16,625 bases of DNA from Dehalococcoidia bacterium (GTDB taxonomy: Bacteria > Chloroflexota > Dehalococcoidia > UBA2979), in assembly GCA_018700215.1 (NCBI GenBank), contig JABIST010000004.1, positions 1 through 16,625 of the forward strand, written 5' to 3'. Both the position numbers and the translations under genes were made by a program. Numbering within the stretch: the first letter of the stretch is position 1; every line of letters starts with the position of its first letter. Below are positions 1-5,804 of the stretch, piece after piece. The notes under the pieces are model-generated. The model was not told where the DNA came from and ran no database searches. It saw only the letters and a program-made list of their open reading frames with translations.

Positions 1-322
1 GCAGATAGCGTCGCTCGACACGAATTCGATCCTCCGGGATGCGGGCGACGCCGTCGCAGCGCACCGCACCCACGGCGAACGAACCGAACAGGCCAAAGAC
101 CGGTGCGCCATCGGCGCCATCATCCAACGCGTGAGCGTCCGCCCGTCTGACTCCATCAACAATCTGCACCGGCGTCGGTGGGCCGGGTTCAGGCGTCACA
201 GGCGCCCAGATTAGACGCTCAACCGTCAGATCAACGGGCGCGGACGCATCCGGTTCATCCTCCGTATCGAAGGTGAGACCGCTGCCGTATTCGGGTTGCC
301 AGGGAAGGAGTCGAACGACCAT
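1..322 (-). CDS. N-terminal part of a NurA-like nuclease (partial)
   Basis: An open frame reads from ATG at 322 through the left edge without a stop, giving 107 residues of an incomplete protein. It begins MVVRLLPWQPEYGSG and contains an IVDGVRRADAH stretch near residue 54, followed by PVFGLFGSFAVGAV. An Asp in a VDG context followed by a small-residue strand fits the first metal-binding Asp of NurA 5'-3' nucleases, which work with the HerA translocase in DNA end resection. I recall similar N-termini in proteins beside HerA in this type of bacterium, but that is memory, not a search. The start is supported by GGTGG a few bases upstream, and a TATGCT candidate -10 lies about 26 nt before it. 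The catalytic C-terminal half is outside the window, so the family call is tentative. The reading frame itself is well supported by GC-rich third positions and family-like motifs. Confidence 0.5.
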   Translation of the reverse strand, partial: MVVRLLPWQPEYGSGLTFDTEDEPDASAPVDLTVERLIWAPVTPEPGPPTPVQIVDGVRRADAHALDDGADGAPVFGLFGSFAVGAVRCDGVARIPEDRIRVERRYL

Positions 323-397
323 TACGCCACCGGCGGGGAGATTGAGGCAGCATAGCACGGTAGTTCGGATCAGATTCCTGAGTTGGTGGCAGATCAT

Positions 398-451
398 AGG
401 AGGATCTCGCCCGGTGGGCTCAGGAAAACGTGAGTGATGTTCCGGAACTGA
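398..451 (+). other. possible micro-ORFs behind a perfect Shine-Dalgarno
   Basis: AGGAGG at 398-403 is followed 10 nt later by GTG (414) opening a seven-codon frame that ends at TGA 435-437. That stop overlaps an ATG (437) opening a four-codon frame ending at 451. A short GCCC/GGGC hairpin (409-419) sits over the first start. This is inside the 167-base gap between the two divergent genes at 322 and 490. It could be a leader peptide for the methyltransferase or a chance match. Confidence 0.15.
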
Positions 452-477
452 AGCCAGTCTGCAAGGGCTCTCTCCAG

Positions 478-483
478 TAATCT
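478..483 (+). promoter_or_regulatory. candidate -10 element for a leaderless ubiE/menG transcript
   Basis: TAATCT lies exactly 6 nt before the ATG at 490, so transcription would be expected to start at or next to the first base of the start codon. No Shine-Dalgarno precedes this ATG (the bases between are CGCTCG). No good -35 is visible 16-18 nt further upstream. Confidence 0.4.
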
Positions 484-489
484 CGCTCG

Positions 490-1260
490 ATGAGCACACC
501 GGTTCACGATCCCGACGCGCTTTTCGCACCGAATGTTGACCGTGCCGGTTTTGTGCAGGGCATGTTCAGCTCGATCGCGCTCCGCTACGACCTGATGAAC
601 ACGCTGATGACCGGCGGTCGCCATCACGCCTGGCGCCGACTCGCCGCCAGCGAGCTGGTACGAGCCGGCGACACCGTCATCGATGTTGGCTGCGGCACCG
701 GCGATCTCAGCTTCGCCTGCTTCGATGCCGGAGCCGCGCGCATACTTGGCGTCGACTTCGCACGCCCGATGTTGCCGCTCGCCCTCGAGAAAGCACACAC
801 CCGTGGTTTCGGTCGCAAGTTCGGCGTCGCCGCTGGTGATGGCACGCAACTGCCGTTGGCGGATCAGAGCGTCGATGCCTGGTGCTCCGCGTTCGTGGTC
901 CGCAATATCCCGGATCTGGACGCGGCGCTGACCGAGGCGTGGCGTGTACTGAAGCCAGGCGGTCGGCTCGCGATCCTCGAGATCACGAAGATGAAGCCCG
1001 GTTTCTGGCGCCCCCTCGCTCGTTTCCACTTCACCCGGATCGTCCCGATTGCCGGACGGCTGATCTCGGGTCACGACAGCGCCTACAAATACCTGCCTGT
1101 CTCAGTCGACCATTTCGATACGCCCGAGGAGTTCAGCGCCCGCCTCGCCAACGCGGGCTTCGACGTGGAAATCGTGCGTTCGTTGATGCTCGGAACCATC
1201 GCGCTGCATGTTGCGCGGAAGCCGGATGCGCCGTCTGGCGCACCGAGCGAGGGCCGCTAA
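490..1260 (+). CDS. ubiE: demethylmenaquinone methyltransferase (UbiE/MenG family)
   Basis: This 256-residue SAM-dependent methyltransferase would carry out the last step of menaquinone synthesis, methylating demethylmenaquinone; in ubiquinone makers the same family acts on the benzoquinol. Family signatures are in order. FSSIALRYDLMNTLMTGGRHH (about 26-46) matches the YDLMN...W region. VIDVGCGTGDL (63-73) is SAM motif I. Next come AFVVRNIPDL with VLKPGGRLAILE, then SAYKYLPVSV..F near residue 190-200. Length fits the family, with a slightly longer Ala/Pro/Gly-rich tail. The ATG has no ribosome site but a TAATCT hexamer 6 nt upstream, suggesting a leaderless message. Its TAA (1258-1260) overlaps by 4 nt the TAG of the convergent haemoglobin gene. 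No other quinone genes are nearby, so menaquinone rather than ubiquinone as substrate is inferred from the likely lineage. Confidence 0.9.
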   Translation: MSTPVHDPDALFAPNVDRAGFVQGMFSSIALRYDLMNTLMTGGRHHAWRRLAASELVRAGDTVIDVGCGTGDLSFACFDAGAARILGVDFARPMLPLALEKAHTRGFGRKFGVAAGDGTQLPLADQSVDAWCSAFVVRNIPDLDAALTEAWRVLKPGGRLAILEITKMKPGFWRPLARFHFTRIVPIAGRLISGHDSAYKYLPVSVDHFDTPEEFSARLANAGFDVEIVRSLMLGTIALHVARKPDAPSGAPSEGR

Positions 1261-1733
1261 GTCAGTCGGACATCGCCCAACGGCTCACGCGGCAGCTCCT
1301 CGCCCGCGTTGACCATGTGTTTCGCCATCGGACCGAACGAAGCCACCAGCTCTCCCACCTCGGGCTCGCCAACGCCGCAGTCGCGGAACGCCTGGATCAT
1401 GTGCCGCATCCAGCGCCCGGCCGCACGCTCTGAGATCACGAATGGGAAGTGCCGGCGACGCAGCCGAGGATGCCCGTATTGCTCGCTGTAGCGCGGCTCG
1501 CCGCCGAGCCACTGCTCCAGGAAGAGCTTCTGCTTCTCCCGACCGTCGTCCATATCTTCCGGGAACAGCGGCCGTAGCTCCTCGTCGGTTTCAACAGCGT
1601 CATAGAAGGCGTCGACCACTCGCTCGATCACCTCGCGGCCGCCGATGCGGTCCAATAGTTCCGCCTGCCGCTGCGCGCGGAGACGGGGTGGGATCAGCGG
1701 CGCTGCCGGTTGGAAGTCTGGTTGCTCGGTCAT
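1257..1733 (-). CDS. glbO: truncated haemoglobin, group II (trHbO-like)
   Basis: This 158-residue cytoplasmic haem protein is of the 2-on-2 globin fold. A 25-residue N-terminal tail precedes the globin core. Visible landmarks are the B-helix pair FY (43-44, Tyr44 as the likely distal B10 Tyr), FLEQWLGGEPRYSEQYGHP (71-89), the likely proximal F8 ligand His95 in RRRHFPF, and Trp108 in RWMRHM, the G8 Trp typical of groups II and III. Group II globins bind O2 tightly and are linked to NO or peroxide handling or O2 delivery to oxidases; which applies here is unknown. The gene is third in a minus-strand unit, 34 nt after the epoxide-hydrolase-like gene, so probably co-transcribed with it. Its TAG (read from CTA at 1257-1259) lies inside the stop region of the convergent methyltransferase gene, leaving no room for separate terminators. 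Confidence 0.9.
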   Translation of the reverse strand: MTEQPDFQPAAPLIPPRLRAQRQAELLDRIGGREVIERVVDAFYDAVETDEELRPLFPEDMDDGREKQKLFLEQWLGGEPRYSEQYGHPRLRRRHFPFVISERAAGRWMRHMIQAFRDCGVGEPEVGELVASFGPMAKHMVNAGEELPREPLGDVRLT

Positions 1734-1767
1734 CGATTCATCATCGCATCACGGACGAACGGCGTCT

Positions 1768-2733
1768 TTAGGCCAAGGACTTCAGGAAGCCGATCAGCGC
1801 CTGGTTCACCTCGTCGGCTCGCTCTTGCTGTACCCAGTGGCCCGCGCCTGGCAGCAGCTCGAAGCCCCGGAGGTCAGGCACCGCCCGCCGCATGAGCGGT
1901 TCAAGATTGTCGCCGAACCAGCTAATCACCACGTCGTCCGCGCCCGCGATGAACATCGCTGGCTGCTCGACTGTGGCGCCCGCGAGTTCGGCCGTCGTCT
2001 CCCAGTTCCGATCGAAGTTGCGGTAGTAATTGATCCCGCCGCGGAAGCCTGCGCGAGTGAACTCCTGCACGTAGTAGTCCAACTCCGCTTCGCTGAGCCA
2101 GTCTGGCAGCGACTGCGGCTCCGGCATCCGCCCAATCCAGCCGCCGGCGCTCATCGCAGGATCGGTGATCGGCGCCTCCGCCATGCCGCCCGCCGCGGCG
2201 ATGCTTCCCGCGTACAACCGCATCAGGATGCCGCGCGGATCCGCGTCAAACTCGGCCTCGGCAACGCCCGGCTGCTGGAAGTACAGGATGTAGAAGAAAT
2301 TCTCGCCGTACTGCTTCCGCCACCCCTCGGTCGGTGGCGCCGCTCCGCGTCCGGCGTACGGGACACTCATCCCCACTACCCCGTTCACGCGCTCCGGTGC
2401 CAGCAGTGCCACCTGCCACGCCAGGATCGATCCCCAATCGTGGCCCACGATCGTCGCCGTCTCTGCCCCAATCGCGTCCAGCAGCCCCGTCACGTCCGCA
2501 ACCAGCTCCTGGATCACGTACGCCTCAACCGGCCCCGGCGCGTCGCTGCTGCCGTAGCCGCGCATGTCTGGCGCCAGCACGTGGTAACCGGCCTCGGCCA
2601 GCGCGGGGAGTTGGTGTCGCCACGAGTACCAGGACTCAGGCCAGCCGTGCAGCAGCACCACCGGCGGCCCCTCGCCCGCCTCGGCCACCCGCAACTTCAC
2701 CCCATTCGTCTCGATCGTCCGGAATTCGGTCAT
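1768..2733 (-). CDS. alpha/beta hydrolase, epoxide hydrolase-like
   Basis: This 321-residue soluble hydrolase carries the full signature of Asp-nucleophile epoxide hydrolases. HGWPESWYSWR (29-39) contains the HGxP oxyanion motif. GHDWG (97-101) places Asp99 as nucleophile, where esterases have Ser. Cap-domain tyrosines are likely Tyr151 (ILYFQQPG) and one of the pair in INYYRN (236-237). Asp266 in AGADD and His299 in GAGHWVQQE complete the triad. These residues favour epoxide opening over dehalogenation, because haloalkane dehalogenases share the Asp but lack the two cap tyrosines; the physiological substrate is unknown. The ATG is preceded by GGAGGAGG about 8 nt away, a strong ribosome site. 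It starts 19 nt after the stop of the small four-cysteine protein and ends 34 nt before the globin start, making it the middle of a three-gene unit. Confidence 0.88.
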   Translation of the reverse strand: MTEFRTIETNGVKLRVAEAGEGPPVVLLHGWPESWYSWRHQLPALAEAGYHVLAPDMRGYGSSDAPGPVEAYVIQELVADVTGLLDAIGAETATIVGHDWGSILAWQVALLAPERVNGVVGMSVPYAGRGAAPPTEGWRKQYGENFFYILYFQQPGVAEAEFDADPRGILMRLYAGSIAAAGGMAEAPITDPAMSAGGWIGRMPEPQSLPDWLSEAELDYYVQEFTRAGFRGGINYYRNFDRNWETTAELAGATVEQPAMFIAGADDVVISWFGDNLEPLMRRAVPDLRGFELLPGAGHWVQQERADEVNQALIGFLKSLA

Positions 2734-2752
2734 GTGGTCCCCTCCTCCGAAA

Positions 2753-2926
2753 TCAGGCCGTTGCTTCGAAGCCCGCGCAGCTCGTCACCGGCAGCGGCGG
2801 ATACTTCCGATACCCCGCGTCCGTCTCCGAGCGCGCACAGCGCCAGAAGATCGAGCCACGCGCACTCTCCACGCGCCGCGACCACAGGCACCCGGCGCAG
2901 AGTCCGATCGACCGCGCTTCATCCAT
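2753..2926 (-). CDS. small four-cysteine protein (57 aa), conserved-looking, function unknown
   Basis: The frame runs from ATG at 2926 to TGA at 2753-2755 and encodes 57 residues. It contains LCAGCLWSRR (Cys10, Cys13), FWRCARSETD (Cys30), then KYPPLPVTSCAGFEA (Cys50). The C-x2-C...C...C spacing with a KYPxLPVxxCxGFE ending resembles a widespread small hypothetical protein, probably a compact zinc-binding fold; this is recalled, not searched. An in-frame TAG upstream limits the start. TAACCT lies 7 nt before the ATG and no ribosome site is visible, so the transcript may be leaderless and this would be the first gene of the unit. It is followed after 19 nt by the epoxide-hydrolase-like gene and then the globin, so it shares their expression. 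No function is claimed. Confidence 0.7.
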   Translation of the reverse strand: MDEARSIGLCAGCLWSRRVESARGSIFWRCARSETDAGYRKYPPLPVTSCAGFEATA

Positions 2927-2995
2927 CCGCTCGAGGTTAGCGGTTCGAGGATCGCGTGGGCGCTACCATCGAGGAAACGGCGAGCGGGGGCAGCG

Positions 2996-3211
2996 ATGCG
3001 AGCGACGGTGCAGGCAGTGATGCCGTACGAACTCCACGGAACCAGCTACTTTCAGCTCGTGCTGATGCCGGTGGACGGGCCGCGGCCGATCCAGGCGCGC
3101 CTCTCGCACGACATGATCGAGGGCGATCTGAAGGAAGGGGACCTCGTCGAGGTGCACTCGATCCTCGGCGTCGTCGACCGCGTCAGCTACGTCGAGCCAG
3201 ACGAGGGGTAG
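2996..3211 (+). CDS. small conserved-looking protein (71 aa), unknown
   Basis: Starting at ATG 2996, the frame gives 71 residues beginning MRATVQAVMPYELHG and ending RVSYVEPDEG. A second in-frame ATG (residue 9, at 3020) is an alternative. A G-rich stretch (GGGGG, 2986-2990) about 5 nt upstream may serve as ribosome site, and TACCAT at 2964-2969 is a candidate -10. The sequence alternates hydrophobic strands with polar turns (FQLVLMPV, IQARLSHDM, DLVEVHSILGVVDRV) and has no membrane segment or signal. It looks like a small all-beta protein, perhaps OB- or SH3-like, but I recognise no catalytic motif. It lies divergent to the four-cysteine protein, with 69 nt between starts, and 184 nt upstream of the helicase start on the same strand. 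Co-transcription with the helicase is possible but not shown. Confidence 0.6.
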   Translation: MRATVQAVMPYELHGTSYFQLVLMPVDGPRPIQARLSHDMIEGDLKEGDLVEVHSILGVVDRVSYVEPDEG

Positions 3212-3227
3212 TGCGGGGATTCGCGCA

Positions 3228-3284
3228 GGAAAGCGCTTAGCGCACGTATCGGGGTTTCGCTTGGTCGCGGGAAGTGCTTGGCGC
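3228..3284 (+). repeat. pair of 16-nt direct repeats with palindromic core upstream of the helicase
   Basis: GGAAAGCGCTTAGCGC (3228-3243) and GGGAAGTGCTTGGCGC (3269-3284) match at 13 of 16 positions, with starts 41 nt apart. The core of the first copy, GCGCT-T-AGCGC (3233-3243), is a perfect palindrome; the second copy is imperfect. They fill the gap between the small gene ending at 3211 and the helicase leader, where a regulator site would be expected. Confidence 0.35.
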
Positions 3285-3296
3285 TGCTAGCCTGTA

Positions 3297-3302
3297 TGTA
3301 AT
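3297..3302 (+). promoter_or_regulatory. candidate -10 for the helicase message
   Basis: TGTAAT matches TATAAT at five of six positions, and TATGTA overlaps it one register earlier. No convincing -35 is found 16-18 nt upstream, so this is a weak assignment. If correct, the helicase message has a leader of roughly 85-90 nt containing the hairpin at 3314-3332. Confidence 0.25.
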
Positions 3303-3313
3303 GCAACAACTTG

Positions 3314-3332
3314 CCGCGCCGCGATGGCGCGG
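3314..3332 (+). promoter_or_regulatory. GC hairpin followed by T-run in the helicase leader (possible attenuator)
   Basis: CCGCGCC (3314-3320) pairs perfectly with GGCGCGG (3326-3332) around the 5-nt loop GCGAT, and TTTT follows at 3340-3343. The stem ends about 60 nt before the favoured helicase start at 3396. The T-run is 7 nt from the stem, further than in a strong intrinsic terminator, so an attenuator, a leader structure or coincidence are all possible. Confidence 0.3.
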
Positions 3333-3395
3333 GCCCGTCTTTTCTCGGCCCCTGACGCATCTGCGGCACCCCAACACACGGAGAACATCGAATAT

Positions 3396-5804
3396 ATGAC
3401 GCCGCTTTCCGGATTCGTCCGGCGGCTGCTGGGTGGCGACGCCCAGCCCGCATCCCAATCCACATCCACGAGCAACCGCTCACAATCCTCTCGAACACGC
3501 TCAGACCAGCAAGCTGATGGATCTTCGGATCCCGATGGCCAGCGACGACGACGACGCGGGCGTCGCGGGGGCCGAGGTCGCAATCGAGGCGACCAGAACG
3601 ATGCACCGCAGAACGATTCCGCACAGAACAACGAGCGAGGCGGTCGCTCCGCCACTGCCCAACCAGACTCCGGACGTCGCGACGAATCCCGCCAGGACGA
3701 CGATCGCGACCGCTCCGGCGGACGCAGCCGTCGAGGTGGACGTGGCCGCGGCGGAAACAGCGAAGCCCGCGAGGGCGAGCGCCAGGGAGGCCGTAACGAC
3801 GGCCGAGGCGGTCGCGGCGGCAATGGTGGTCGCAACGACGGCGGCGGCAACCGCCAGGGCGGCAATCGCAGTGGCAATGCTCGCAGCGGAAGCGGAAGCG
3901 GCAGCGGCGAGGGCTCAGGCGCTCGCAAGGACTCCTACGGCTGGGGTGGTGTCGCCAAAGATGGCGACCAGCGCGACGCGCTCGCTCAGCGGCGTCAACG
4001 TGCTCAACAGCGCCGTGGCCGCGGTGGTGGCGGTGGGAGCTTCCGCCCACGACGCGATTCACTTGAGGCACCGCTGCCCGAGGACGTCGCGTTCCGACCG
4101 GTGGATTCCGGCGGCGCGGGCGACATTCTGCCCAGCCGCCGTCGGCGCCCGAAGACCTTCCGCTCAACCGAGCGTGTCATTGTCGGCGGTGCCCGCTCTC
4201 TGAGCGGTATCCCGCGCACCCTGGGTGGCGCCCGTGCTCCGTTCGATGTTGCCGAGGATGACAGCGAGGTTGCGGAGCTTCAGGACGAACTGGAAGACGA
4301 GTTGGATGACCTCGACGACGAGGACGAGCTCGACGACAGCGACAACGAAGACTTCGACGACGACGACGACGATGACGATGGCGAGCCGGACGACGATGAG
4401 CAACCGACTGCCGACGTCGACGATGACGACATCGACGACATCGAAGCCACCGATGTTGATGACGACGATGACGATGACGGCGAGTCTCAGCCCCGGCGTC
4501 GCGGTCGCCGTGGTGGGCGCAAACAGCGGGAGCGCCGCGAGGCTGCGCTAGCCCGCGGCGAAGCCGAAGAGGACGACGACGTCCCGGTTGACCAGGACCA
4601 CGCGATTTCGGCGGTTGTGGAATTACCGCGTGTCGTCGAACAAGCACGCGCTCAGCAAGACGAACCACTTGAGGTTCCGCCTGCCTTCTCCGCGCTCGGA
4701 CTGAACGGTGAATCGCTCACCTCGATCGCGCGACTCGGTTTCAACCAGCCGACGCCGATTCAGGCTCAGTCGATTCCAGCACTGCTGGACGGCCACGACG
4801 TCGTTGGAGTCGCGCAGACCGGCAGTGGCAAGACGCTCGCCTTCGGCCTCCCGATGGTCGAACGGATCGACCCCGACGAGCACGAAGTTCAAGCGATCGT
4901 TCTGGTGCCAACGCGCGAGCTGGCGCAACAGGTGCTGGACGTCCTGAGCGACATCGGACGCTCACGAGGACTGCGGACCGTTGGTCTGCTCGGTGGCCAC
5001 GCGCTGAAGCGTGACTTTGCCGCGCTGCGCGAACAGCCGCACGTCGCCGTCGGCACGCCGGGTCGAATCATCGATCACCTGCGCCGCGAGACGCTCAGCC
5101 TCCGCCGAGTCCGCTATGCGGTGCTGGATGAGGCTGACCAGATGCTCGACATCGGTTTCCTGCCGGATATTCGTCGAATCCTTGGCCGCACGCCGAAGTC
5201 GCGTCAGACGGCGCTGTTCTCGGCAACCATGCCAACCTCGATCCGTCGACTGATCTGGCAGTTCATGGACGACCCGGTGACGATCACCGTCGACTCCGAG
5301 CTGAGCACCGTTGATTCGATTGAGCAGATCTACTTCGAGGTGGCACAGCGCGACAAAACCGCGGGCCTCCGTGAGCTGATCGACCGAGAACTCAAGGGCC
5401 GCACGCTGGTCTTCTGCAACATGCGCCGCGGCGTCGATCGCCTCGCGCAAGACCTCGAGGGCCGTGGCGTTCGCGTCGGTGCCCTCCACGGCGACATGGA
5501 TCAGCGTCGACGCGACAAGGTTGTGGAGAGTTTCCGTGAAGGTGCGCTGGATATCTTGATCGCGACCAACGTGGCTGCACGTGGTCTCGATATTCCTCAG
5601 ATCACCCACGTGGTGAACTTCGACGCGCCGCAGAACGCGGAAGAGTACGTCCACCGCATCGGCCGTACCGGTCGTGCTGGCCGTCAAGGTAAGGCGATCA
5701 CGTTCGTTGGCGAGTGGGATTACGACAACTTCAAGCGCGTGACCGACGAGTTTGGCGATGAGATGACCAAGGAACGCCTGGACCTCTACGCCACGAAGGA
5801 CTAG
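3396..5804 (+). CDS. DEAD-box RNA helicase with very long charged N-terminal extension
   Basis: This cytoplasmic ATP-dependent RNA unwinding enzyme has its core in the C-terminal 360 residues. In the 802-residue numbering from ATG 3396 the motifs are: Q motif FNQPTPIQ (449-456), motif I AQTGSGKT (473-480), PTRELAQQ, TPGR, DEAD (578-581), SAT (609-611), LVFCNM, ATNVAARGLDI and HRIGRTGRAG (753-762). All are intact, as in CsdA/RhlE-type helicases. The N-terminal 440 residues are unusual: an Arg/Gly/Asn/Asp/Ser-rich low-complexity block (about 45-225), then a strongly acidic block (about 284-365, several runs of 7-8 Asp), then a basic RRRGRRGGRK patch. RGG tails are normally C-terminal in this family. 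I chose ATG 3396 because GGAGA lies 11 nt upstream; the in-frame ATG at 3324 would add 24 residues but has no ribosome site and lies in the leader hairpin. Its TAG overlaps that of accD-accA by 4 nt. Confidence 0.93.
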   Translation: MTPLSGFVRRLLGGDAQPASQSTSTSNRSQSSRTRSDQQADGSSDPDGQRRRRRGRRGGRGRNRGDQNDAPQNDSAQNNERGGRSATAQPDSGRRDESRQDDDRDRSGGRSRRGGRGRGGNSEAREGERQGGRNDGRGGRGGNGGRNDGGGNRQGGNRSGNARSGSGSGSGEGSGARKDSYGWGGVAKDGDQRDALAQRRQRAQQRRGRGGGGGSFRPRRDSLEAPLPEDVAFRPVDSGGAGDILPSRRRRPKTFRSTERVIVGGARSLSGIPRTLGGARAPFDVAEDDSEVAELQDELEDELDDLDDEDELDDSDNEDFDDDDDDDDGEPDDDEQPTADVDDDDIDDIEATDVDDDDDDDGESQPRRRGRRGGRKQRERREAALARGEAEEDDDVPVDQDHAISAVVELPRVVEQARAQQDEPLEVPPAFSALGLNGESLTSIARLGFNQPTPIQAQSIPALLDGHDVVGVAQTGSGKTLAFGLPMVERIDPDEHEVQAIVLVPTRELAQQVLDVLSDIGRSRGLRTVGLLGGHALKRDFAALREQPHVAVGTPGRIIDHLRRETLSLRRVRYAVLDEADQMLDIGFLPDIRRILGRTPKSRQTALFSATMPTSIRRLIWQFMDDPVTITVDSELSTVDSIEQIYFEVAQRDKTAGLRELIDRELKGRTLVFCNMRRGVDRLAQDLEGRGVRVGALHGDMDQRRRDKVVESFREGALDILIATNVAARGLDIPQITHVVNFDAPQNAEEYVHRIGRTGRAGRQGKAITFVGEWDYDNFKRVTDEFGDEMTKERLDLYATKD

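Noticed and set aside
394..1074. 226-codon minus-strand frame opposite the methyltransferase
   Set aside because: The plus strand has the UbiE signatures and the opposite frame shows none.
1645..2940. 431-codon plus-strand frame opposite the epoxide hydrolase-like gene
   Set aside because: The minus strand carries complete catalytic motifs and ribosome sites in this interval; the plus frame is Arg/His/Pro-rich without any family signal.
3324..3395. Upstream ATG adding 24 residues to the helicase
   Set aside because: There is no ribosome site, and it lies in the loop of the leader hairpin; ATG 3396 has GGAGA upstream and a more natural N-terminus.
3187..4167. Long Arg-rich minus-strand frame opposite the helicase N-terminus
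   Set aside because: It arises from the GC-rich low-complexity Arg/Gly coding sequence on the plus strand and has no motif or ribosome site.
3433..4203. Ala/Thr-rich plus-strand frame in a different register inside the helicase
   Set aside because: It is a shadow of the repetitive codons; the continuous frame leading into the DEAD-box core is the real one.
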